Assembly (NCBI GenBank): GCA_949507465.1 | Contig: CATEMS010000028.1 | Span: forward strand, 1 to 5,757 | Reading direction: 5' to 3' | Length of the DNA stretch: 5,757 bases | DNA from: Flavobacteriaceae bacterium | GTDB taxonomy: Bacteria > Bacteroidota > Bacteroidia > Flavobacteriales > Flavobacteriaceae | Shown: in pieces, positions 1 through 4,614 of the stretch | Position numbering within the stretch: position 1 is the stretch's first letter | Layout of the letters: each line of letters starts with the position of its first letter | The notes under the pieces: model-generated | The model's input: the letters and a program-made list of their open reading frames with translations, nothing else | Databases searched by the model: none | Told to the model about the DNA's origin: nothing | Translations under genes and position numbers: made by a program

Positions 1-1074
1 ACAGAAATGGGTCTTTATGTCACTATAAACGGTGGAAAAGGATGGTCTCACTTTACCAACAACATGCCACCTGTAGCTGTACATTTTATTGATATGCAAA
101 AACAAACCAATGACATTGTTATGGGAACTCACGGTAGAGGTGTTATCATAATTGATGATATAAGCCCTCTTAGAGAATTAAACCAAGAAGTTCTTACAAA
201 GAAAGTACATTTCTTTAAAAACAAGCCTTTTACCATGCCAGAAGAGAGCGGATTTGCTGGATCTTTTGGTGCTGAAACTCAGTTTGTAGGGCAAAACAAA
301 TCTACCGCTGCACGTATTGTCTATTATTTAAAAAAGAGACATACTTTTGGTAAGATGACCCTAGAAATACAGGATATGCAAGGAAACAAAATTACATCCC
401 TTGGCCCCGGAAAATCAAAGGGTATCAATGTTGTAAATTGGAGTTTTAATACCAGCAATCCAAAAATGGCAGCTGCAAAAACACTATCCTTTGGTGGGTT
501 TACCTCCCCTCGTGTACCTCAGGGGCAGTATAAAGTAGTACTCAAAAAAGGGAAACAAACCTATGAGCATATCATAGAAACTAAATACGATAGTAAATCA
601 TTGACAAGCCTTGAAGACAGAAAAGAACAAGAAGCACTTACGCAAACCATGTTTAACATGGTTGAGGATTTAGCCTATCTTGTCTATCAGATTGGCCAAA
701 TACAGTCAAAAGCTAAAGAGGTAATTGATATGGGTGGGAAACCAGCAAAGCAGGCTCAAAAAAGTTGGAAGGCCCTAGAGGCCCTAAGAAAAGACCTAGT
801 AGTTACCACTGGAGACAACTATGTAGCTAGCGCAGAACCAGAACTTCGTGAGCGTATGGGAGAGTTGTACAGTAACATCGCTACAAATTATGATCGTGTT
901 GATGGATCTCTGAAAAGCAACTACGAATTAATTCGTGATGAGTTTGATCAGGAAAAAGCTAGATTTGAAGAAATAATGAGTAAAGAGGTCAAAAAGTTTT
1001 ATAAGACACTTGATAGTAAAGACATTAGTCTACCAAGTATAAAAGCAAAAGAAGTGTTTTTAGCCAAAGACTAA
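1..1074 (+). CDS. BNR/sortilin (VPS10)-like repeat protein, C-terminal part (5' truncated by window)
   Basis: The frame is open to the first base, so the ATG at position 7 is internal and the true start lies upstream; 357 residues are visible. Residues 8-15 (TINGGKGW) form a degenerate Asp-box of a beta-propeller blade (consensus S/T-x-D-x-G-x-T-W). They are followed by GTHGRGV (42-48) and IIDDISPL (50-57), the usual end of the propeller in the large 'glycosyl hydrolase/BNR repeat' or sortilin-like proteins of Bacteroidota. Residues about 100-185 resemble a FlgD/Ig-like beta-sandwich: IVYYLK, IQDMQGNKI, then VNWSF and PRVPQGQYKVVL. The remainder (about 195-357) is charged and helical. Whole proteins of this type are about 1000 residues with a signal peptide, so export is likely, but the N-terminus is not seen. 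No type IX secretion sorting domain is apparent at the C-terminus. Enzymatic activity is unproven for this group, and the 'glycosyl hydrolase' name rests on the propeller fold only. Confidence 0.85.
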   Translation, partial: TEMGLYVTINGGKGWSHFTNNMPPVAVHFIDMQKQTNDIVMGTHGRGVIIIDDISPLRELNQEVLTKKVHFFKNKPFTMPEESGFAGSFGAETQFVGQNKSTAARIVYYLKKRHTFGKMTLEIQDMQGNKITSLGPGKSKGINVVNWSFNTSNPKMAAAKTLSFGGFTSPRVPQGQYKVVLKKGKQTYEHIIETKYDSKSLTSLEDRKEQEALTQTMFNMVEDLAYLVYQIGQIQSKAKEVIDMGGKPAKQAQKSWKALEALRKDLVVTTGDNYVASAEPELRERMGELYSNIATNYDRVDGSLKSNYELIRDEFDQEKARFEEIMSKEVKKFYKTLDSKDISLPSIKAKEVFLAKD

Positions 1075-1092
1075 AAATAGATTTTAAAATAC

Positions 1093-1131
1093 CAAAACCC
1101 TGCAGATGAGCTCTTTGCAGGGTTTTGTTTT
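1093..1131 (+). terminator. Rho-independent terminator of the BNR-repeat gene
   Basis: A perfect 12-bp stem pairs 1093-1104 (CAAAACCCTGCA) with 1116-1127 (TGCAGGGTTTTG) around an 11-base loop. The 3' arm ends in TTTTGTTTT, which gives the U-rich tail. It lies 18 bases after the stop codon of the upstream gene and 86 bases before the next start, so it should separate the two transcription units. Confidence 0.9.
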
Positions 1132-1192
1132 GAATACCTTTTTTGTGTTTATAATTTACTTATCATACACAATAAATTGGCCCTACAAAACG

Positions 1193-1200
1193 TATCTTTA
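1193..1200 (+). promoter_or_regulatory. Candidate -7 element for the 140-residue orphan
   Basis: TATCTTTA matches seven of eight positions of the Bacteroidota -7 element TAnnTTTG, with A for the final G. It ends 17 bases before the ATG at 1218. The nearest TTG upstream (1177-1179) is only 13 bases away, shorter than the usual spacing of about 19-21, so no convincing -33 box is present. A promoter is expected here because the strong terminator lies just upstream. Confidence 0.3.
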
Positions 1201-1217
1201 TAAAAAAGACCATAGCA

Positions 1218-1640
1218 ATGAATACTCGTGACACCCAATTACTTTCTTGCAGACCTGTAATCCCTGGTGCCCAAATTAAAGAAGGGATGTCAAAGGAAGA
1301 ACATTTTCAAAACGCTACACTTCGCCCTATAGCAAAACTCCAAAATGATCTTTTTGTGTTGGTTTTCAAAAATTACATTACAAAACACAAAAATGTATTC
1401 TACAATCTAACTATTGAAAAGAAGCTTCAATACATTGACAATGCAGTGCAGAAGAATATTAAATTTAGAAACTCCTTAAAAGGCATGTTTATTGGCCAAT
1501 TTACAACAAAAGAGTACCAACTATACTGTGCCAACTCATCAGCGTTAAACAAACGAATGATGAACATGACCACAGAACGATTAAAAAATAACTTGATGCA
1601 GTTTGATATTCCTAACGAATCACTTTTGGGGCCTAAATGA
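1218..1640 (+). CDS. Conserved flavobacterial orphan protein, 140 aa, function unknown
   Basis: This is a small, lysine-rich, soluble-looking protein with no signal peptide or membrane segment. I recognise its pattern as a family common in Flavobacteriaceae: an N-terminal MNTRDTQLLSCRPVIPGA stretch, then LRPIAKLQNDLF (35-46), KNYITKHK (51-58), IEKKLQYID (66-74), FRNSLKGMFIGQFT (83-96) and NSSALNKRMMN (106-116). From memory, relatives are often labelled 'glyoxalase' in databases, but I see no vicinal-oxygen-chelate fold pattern or metal-binding histidine/glutamate arrangement to justify that. Predicted structure is mostly helical after residue 35. The start at 1218 is the only one that keeps the conserved N-terminus. 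The gene is probably monocistronic, lying after a terminator and ending in an 8-bp overlap with the convergent DUF2461 gene. It is a real gene on family resemblance; its function is unknown. Confidence 0.8.
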   Translation: MNTRDTQLLSCRPVIPGAQIKEGMSKEEHFQNATLRPIAKLQNDLFVLVFKNYITKHKNVFYNLTIEKKLQYIDNAVQKNIKFRNSLKGMFIGQFTTKEYQLYCANSSALNKRMMNMTTERLKNNLMQFDIPNESLLGPK

Positions 1641-2310
1641 TTGATTCTCCGTTTAGGTCTGTTGTGAGCACTTCACTCATGTAATCAAAAAAGGGTCTTA
1701 ACAGTTCAAAGCCCTTTACAACAGAAGCAGCAAAATTTGGTGATTGTACCTGGGTATCTGTAAATTCATGTACTACAAAAAAGCTTTTTAGGCGTATTAA
1801 ATCAATATTAAGATCAAGTTTATTAAAACCCTTTGGAGCAGTTTTAACCTTGTACTCTTGATTGAAATTTTTATAAAATTTTTGAAACTTTTTTTCGGCC
1901 AAAATTGCTCTAATTGGCTCGCTATCCATTTCAAATTCTTTTCTAATACGTAGTAAATCATGAGGCTCGGGACCAAAAAAACCACCTCCTATGGCGCACT
2001 TACCGGGCTCTATCCTAAGGTAATAACTACCACGACGGGATGCTCCTGCTCTACTCCAACTTACACTCCTGTGAGAATTATAGGGCGTTTTATTGTTGCT
2101 AAATCTTACATCCCTATTGATTCTGAAAATTTTTTGTTTTTCAATTTCATCTGTAACGCATAAGCCCGCAAGTATTTCTTTGTAAAGTTCTTTTAAGGAT
2201 CCCTCACTTGCTAGGTATTCTTTTTTATGGTTTTGCATCCAATCTTTATGGTTGTTTTCTTTAAGATTTTTTAAAAATTGTAAGGATGATGCTGATACGC
2301 TAGTTGTCAT
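1633..2310 (-). CDS. DUF2461 / TIGR02453 family protein, 225 aa
   Basis: The protein has the features of the DUF2461 (TIGR02453) family at its normal length of about 220 residues. These are an N-terminal FLKNLKENNHKDWMQNHKKEY block (12-32), the signature KIFRINRDVRFSNNKTPYNSH region (60-80), the SYYLRIEP...GGGFFGPEP strand region (95-116), and an APKGF motif (158-162) near the end of the core. The family is widespread in bacteria and fungi, cytoplasmic by sequence (no signal peptide), and has no established biochemical function that I know of. The ATG at 2310 is well placed: a near-consensus -7 element ends 19 bases upstream. The 3' end overlaps the convergent 140-residue orphan by 8 bp. No intact or broken alternative domain is seen, and the gene looks complete. 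Confidence 0.92.
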   Translation of the reverse strand: MTTSVSASSLQFLKNLKENNHKDWMQNHKKEYLASEGSLKELYKEILAGLCVTDEIEKQKIFRINRDVRFSNNKTPYNSHRSVSWSRAGASRRGSYYLRIEPGKCAIGGGFFGPEPHDLLRIRKEFEMDSEPIRAILAEKKFQKFYKNFNQEYKVKTAPKGFNKLDLNIDLIRLKSFFVVHEFTDTQVQSPNFAASVVKGFELLRPFFDYMSEVLTTDLNGESII

Positions 2311-2329
2311 TTTATGGCTATTTTATGGT

Positions 2330-2337
2330 TAAATATA
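2330..2337 (-). promoter_or_regulatory. Candidate -7 element for the DUF2461 gene
   Basis: Read on the minus strand the sequence is TATATTTA, seven of eight matches to TAnnTTTG. It ends 19 bases before the ATG at 2310, giving a short leader typical of this group. No TTG-like -33 box is evident at the expected distance, which lowers confidence. Confidence 0.35.
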
Positions 2338-2348
2338 AGTCCTTTTTA

Positions 2349-2356
2349 TATATTTA
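2349..2356 (+). promoter_or_regulatory. Candidate -7 element for the four-helix membrane protein
   Basis: TATATTTA matches TAnnTTTG at seven of eight positions and ends 26 bases before the ATG at 2383. It lies downstream of the alternative upstream ATG at 2314, so a transcript from here could only use 2383. With the minus-strand element at 2330-2337 it forms a compact divergent promoter region within 2311-2382. The -33 box is not convincing. Confidence 0.35.
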
Positions 2357-2382
2357 CTCATACACCATTAAAAACAAGGTTT

Positions 2383-2826
2383 ATGAGTAGTAAAACATCA
2401 AAAAACAAAACTCTTCTAGTCATCGGTATATTGGCCCTTTTATGGAATATAATGGGTCTTTTGCAATTTATAATGACTGCGTTTATGCAAGATATCATGA
2501 TAGAAACCTATAGTGAAAACTATACTGCTCAACAAATGGAATTGTTTTTAAATACACCAACTTGGTATTATGTTGTATTTGGAATTTGTACCACTTCAGG
2601 GGTTGCAGCCTCAGTAGCCTTATTATTAAGAAAGAAAATTGCGGTACCATTTTTCTTGGTATCCTTGGTATCTGTTCTAGTGGTACAGGGTTTTTGGTTA
2701 CTGGGCACGGAGGCCATAGACCTACTTGGTACGGAGGCTATAGTTATGCCAATGATTGTGATTACTACAAGTATTTTTTTATTCTTCTACAGCAAAGGTG
2801 TAAAACAAAACAATTGGTTGACTTAA
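2383..2826 (+). CDS. Small four-helix inner-membrane protein, 147 aa, function unknown
   Basis: Four hydrophobic segments are visible: about residues 10-34 (LLVIGILALLWNIMGLLQFI...), 60-82 (YYVVFGICTTSGVAASVALLL), 86-107 (IAVPFFLVSLVSVLVVQGFW) and 119-138 (MPMIVITTSIFLFFYSKG). A short RKK follows helix 2 and a polar tail follows helix 4, which suggests both face the cytoplasm. Between helices 1 and 2 lies an acidic loop (about 36-58). The LLWN-MG start and the VMP of helix 4 recall a small-membrane-protein family common in Bacteroidota, sometimes labelled 'sugar transporter' without evidence; I do not assign transport. I chose the ATG at 2383 rather than 2314: MSSKTSKNK is a normal basic N-terminus, whereas the upstream 23 residues would span the promoter region. 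Two in-frame tandem repeats lie in the second half (listed separately). The convergent aroQ gene ends 47 bp downstream, with no clear terminator between. Confidence 0.8.
   Translation: MSSKTSKNKTLLVIGILALLWNIMGLLQFIMTAFMQDIMIETYSENYTAQQMELFLNTPTWYYVVFGICTTSGVAASVALLLRKKIAVPFFLVSLVSVLVVQGFWLLGTEAIDLLGTEAIVMPMIVITTSIFLFFYSKGVKQNNWLT
2655..2672 (+). repeat. Perfect 9-bp tandem repeat (CTTGGTATC x2) in the membrane-protein gene
   Basis: CTTGGTATC occurs twice back to back. It is in frame and encodes the repeated Leu-Val-Ser triplet at the start of the third membrane helix. The two copies are identical, so it is either recent slippage or chance in a repetitive hydrophobic stretch. Confidence 0.8.
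2698..2745 (+). repeat. 24-bp in-frame tandem duplication encoding LLGTEAI twice
   Basis: Unit 1 (2698-2721) encodes LLGTEAID and unit 2 (2722-2745) encodes LLGTEAIV. The DNA copies match at 18 of 24 positions. Within the seven shared codons all four differences are synonymous (tta/cta, ctg/ctt, ggc/ggt, gcc/gct). The only amino-acid change is in the last codon (Asp to Val). The repeat sits at the end of helix 3 and in the loop before helix 4 of the membrane protein. Confidence 0.85.
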
Positions 2827-2873
2827 AACTTGGCTAAGGATAAAGAGTATATAGTTCCTACCCTATACCTAAT

Positions 2874-3290
2874 CTAGGATAGATAACTCTCTATGGCTAA
2901 TTGGTAGCTCTCAAGGCCAAATCCTACAATAACGCCCTTTGCTCCTGCAGAAATATATGATTTATGTCGAAAGTCTTCTCTAGAAAATGTATTTGAAATA
3001 TGGACTTCAACCACTGGGCAATCAATAGCTTTGACAGTATCTCCAATGCCTACAGATGTATGGGTATATGCCCCGGCATTTAAAACAATTCCATCATAAG
3101 AAAAACCAGTTTCTTGAAGACAATCGATAAGTTCTCCCTCGATATTGGATTGATAATAAGACAATTCTACCCCTGGGTATTTTTTTTGTAACATCTCAAA
3201 AAAAGAACCAAAGGTAGTAGTCCCGTAAATGGCGGTTTCACGGGTTCCTAGCAGATTTAAATTTGGACCATTAATTATCTTAAGTTTCAT
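2874..3290 (-). CDS. aroQ: 3-dehydroquinate dehydratase, type II
   Basis: This enzyme catalyses the dehydration of 3-dehydroquinate to 3-dehydroshikimate, the third step of the shikimate pathway, in the cytoplasm, normally as a dodecamer. At 138 residues it has the usual length for the type II family. Visible active-site elements are N10 in GPNLNLLG, R17 and the catalytic tyrosine Y22 on the flexible lid (GTRETAIYG), N71 and H77 in LNAGAYTHTS (70-79), E95 and H97 in EVHISN (95-100), and R108 in REDFRHKSYIS (104-114). All expected residues are present, so the enzyme should be active. The ATG at 3290 is fixed by the conserved N-terminal strand (KIINGPN); no later Met fits. A perfect -7 element lies only 4 bases upstream, so the mRNA may be leaderless. 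From memory, aroQ is often next to xerD in Bacteroidota; here two barrel genes separate them. Confidence 0.98.
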   Translation of the reverse strand: MKLKIINGPNLNLLGTRETAIYGTTTFGSFFEMLQKKYPGVELSYYQSNIEGELIDCLQETGFSYDGIVLNAGAYTHTSVGIGDTVKAIDCPVVEVHISNTFSREDFRHKSYISAGAKGVIVGFGLESYQLAIESYLS

Positions 3291-3294
3291 GGTT

Positions 3295-3302
3295 CAAATA
3301 TA
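3295..3302 (-). promoter_or_regulatory. Perfect -7 element directly before aroQ
   Basis: On the minus strand TATATTTG is an exact match to TAnnTTTG. Only four bases (AACC) separate it from the aroQ ATG. If used, transcription would start at or within a few bases of the start codon. The expected -33 region is T-rich (TTTCG within it) but has no clean TTG, so the element could be fortuitous in AT-rich sequence. Confidence 0.5.
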
Positions 3303-3363
3303 GAAAATAAAAAAACGAAAGAAAAAGTCTTCTTTTGTTTTTAAGATATCTATTTAATTTTTT

Positions 3364-3900
3364 TTACAGGTCGAAGACCATGCCTATTCGTGCCTGCAAA
3401 TAACTAGAGCTCTGCAGGGGTTCAGACTCATTTGCCAAAAGCGTGTATTTTAATTCTACAAATACATTAGCGTTACTCAGTAGATGGTAAATATATCCTG
3501 CCCCTATATTGGCTCCAAAGTTTGCACTTCCGATGGTTTGCTCTCCAGATTCAAAACCACCAATATACGTTTTAGCAATCAGTGTTTGATTCAAAAATTG
3601 ACCACCAGCTAAAACATAAAACTCATCAAATACATTGTACCTAGCATTTAAATCTGAGGTAAACCACTTTAAACGTTCTTTATTAGGTAATTCATTTACT
3701 GTAAATAAATTCGTGTTAGCAATGCTCCACTTGTTATCTATTTGATAAATTAAATCAATGCTACCTCCTATAGACTCGATCTCAAGGAGATACCCTGCAG
3801 CAAAACCAGCTCTAAAGCCTTTGGTATCATTGTACTGTTCTTGTGCTTGAAGCATTGAAAACCCTCCGAAAATAAAAAGCAGTAAAAGTAATTTTTTCAT
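3364..3900 (-). CDS. Small outer-membrane beta-barrel-like protein with signal peptide, 178 aa
   Basis: A clear signal peptide opens the protein: MKK, a leucine-rich core (LLLLLFIFGGFSML) and a QAQ cleavage site near residue 20. The mature part is rich in alternating aromatic/hydrophobic strands with Gly turns: GFRAGFAAGYLL, IGGSIDLIYQI, WFTSDLNARYNV, FYVLAGGQFL, ANFGANIGAGYIYHL, NVFVELKYTLLA and YLQARIGMVFDL. This pattern indicates a small beta-barrel, probably about eight strands, in the outer membrane. The C-terminal MVFDL has the aromatic residue two positions from the end. It loosely resembles DUF6646-type flavobacterial proteins, but I cannot confirm this. I chose the ATG at 3900 over 3918: it begins the signal peptide directly, and the upstream ATG would fall at about the predicted transcription start. 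It lies in line with the PorT-like gene (69 bp gap) but has its own promoter-like sequence. Confidence 0.85.
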   Translation of the reverse strand: MKKLLLLLFIFGGFSMLQAQEQYNDTKGFRAGFAAGYLLEIESIGGSIDLIYQIDNKWSIANTNLFTVNELPNKERLKWFTSDLNARYNVFDEFYVLAGGQFLNQTLIAKTYIGGFESGEQTIGSANFGANIGAGYIYHLLSNANVFVELKYTLLANESEPLQSSSYLQARIGMVFDL

Positions 3901-3926
3901 GTTATTTTTTATTTGCAATTAGACTA

Positions 3927-3953
3927 CAAAAATACACTATTTAAAATAATCAA
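3927..3953 (-). promoter_or_regulatory. Promoter-like sequence of the small beta-barrel gene
   Basis: On the minus strand TATTTTTG (3927-3934) is a perfect TAnnTTTG -7 match ending 26 bases before the ATG at 3900. A TTG (3951-3953) lies 16 bases further upstream, close to but a little nearer than the usual -33 position. It lies in the 69-bp gap after the PorT-like gene, which suggests independent transcription of the barrel gene. Confidence 0.5.
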
Positions 3954-3969
3954 TAAAGTGGTAGGTGCG

Positions 3970-4509
3970 CTACAGAAATGAAAAACCAACGCAGAGAGTC
4001 AAAACAGAGTTTTTAATTGTAGAATCTTCAAGTATCTCAGTAAAGCCAAAATTATATCTTCCTTCAAATCTTAGGCCGAAGGGAAGCTCATAACCAACAC
4101 CAACTATCCCAGAGACATCTGAGGACTGTGCCTCTACAATTTCATCATAGAGGTCTTTAATGTTATCGTCAACTAAAATTCCGAATTGAGGACCTGCTTG
4201 AAGATGTAAACCACCAACTAGGTAGTATTTAAATATCACTGGAAGATTCACATAGGATAAATCGAAGGCTCCTGCATCAAAATCTGCCCCTTGTTGAGAG
4301 TATAGTACATCTAGGTTAACCCCTATTTTGTCATTAAATTTTACACCTGCAAAAACACCTGCTTGAATACCTGTTCTAGTAGATGATCCTTCTTGGGCAT
4401 CACTCAAAGAAGCGAAATTAGATCCAAGCTTTATTCCTAGGTCTAACTCTTGAGAGAGCACGGTTGTGCTCATAAAAAAAACCGCTGCAATTACTATTAT
4501 ATTTTTCAA
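3970..4509 (-). CDS. PorT-family outer-membrane beta-barrel protein, 179 aa, TTG start
   Basis: The sequence fits the PorT/OMP_b-brl_2 (PF13568) family. After the signal peptide come LDLGIKLGSNFASL, the GIQAGVFAGVKF strand, the typical NLDVLYSQQGADF, the YVNLPVIFKYY strand and LHLQAGPQFGILVDD. Then come GIVGVGYELPFGLRFEGRYNFGF and a C-terminal LCVGFSFL strand ending in aromatic residues. About eight strands are expected, in the outer membrane; ligand unknown. The name refers to the family and does not imply the gliding/type IX role of PorT itself. Start choice: the frame is open up to an ATG at 4626, but that adds 39 residues that overlap xerD and run across the promoter. A TTG at 4509 gives MKNIIVIAAVFFMSTTVLSQ, a textbook signal peptide, 26 bases after a perfect -7 element. 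The next ATG (residue 13 in this numbering) would cut the signal peptide in half. Confidence 0.87.
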   Translation of the reverse strand: MKNIIVIAAVFFMSTTVLSQELDLGIKLGSNFASLSDAQEGSSTRTGIQAGVFAGVKFNDKIGVNLDVLYSQQGADFDAGAFDLSYVNLPVIFKYYLVGGLHLQAGPQFGILVDDNIKDLYDEIVEAQSSDVSGIVGVGYELPFGLRFEGRYNFGFTEILEDSTIKNSVLTLCVGFSFL

Positions 4510-4535
4510 TTGATCTATTTTTAATGGTTCTACAT

Positions 4536-4543
4536 CAAATATA
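4536..4543 (-). promoter_or_regulatory. Perfect -7 element of the PorT-like gene
   Basis: On the minus strand TATATTTG matches TAnnTTTG exactly and ends 26 bases before the proposed TTG start at 4509. This is the same distance as for the neighbouring barrel gene. The -33 region lacks a clear TTG at about 20 bases; a TTTG lies only 12 bases upstream. Its position inside the longer reading frame argues against the ATG at 4626. Confidence 0.5.
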
Positions 4544-4562
4544 CTTATACTAAGGCAAACAC

Positions 4563-4589
4563 ATTTGTTATTCGTATATTTAATTTGTT
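4563..4589 (+). promoter_or_regulatory. xerD upstream region: ATTTGTT direct repeat and candidate -7 element
   Basis: ATTTGTT occurs at 4563-4569 and 4583-4589, exactly 20 bp apart, about two helical turns. Between them TATATTTA (4575-4582) is a seven-of-eight match to the -7 element, ending 32 bases before the xerD ATG. No correctly spaced -33 TTG is seen. The repeat may be an operator, part of the promoter, or chance in AT-rich DNA. Confidence 0.25.
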
Positions 4590-4614
4590 TAAATAAAAAA
4601 AGAAATCCTAGCCC

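Noticed and set aside
1797..1985. Open frame of 62 codons on the minus strand inside the DUF2461 gene
   Set aside because: It is an out-of-frame shadow of a well-supported family gene, with no recognisable motif.
1960..2163. Open frame of 67 codons on the plus strand, antisense to the DUF2461 gene
   Set aside because: It is antisense to conserved coding sequence and its low-complexity Thr/Ser content reflects the opposite strand.
2562..2837. Open frame of 91 codons overlapping the membrane-protein gene in another frame
   Set aside because: It is a frame-shifted reading of the four-helix protein gene; its peptide is rich in Cys, Gly and Tyr, with no domain pattern.
2827..2873. Possible bidirectional terminator between the membrane-protein gene and aroQ
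   Set aside because: The best pairing I can find (TATAG/CTATA) is about 5 bp with no G-C core or U-tract, which is not enough to call.
3316..3337. Possible minus-strand terminator between the small barrel gene and aroQ (AAAGAA/TTCTTT arms followed by a T-run)
   Set aside because: The stem is only 6 bp and almost all A-T, so it would be unstable; the match is expected by chance in this A/T-rich gap.
3935..3960. Imperfect inverted repeat CACT...AGTG in the gap between the two barrel genes
   Set aside because: Only four outer pairs match cleanly and the inside is mismatched A/T; it does not form a credible hairpin or operator.
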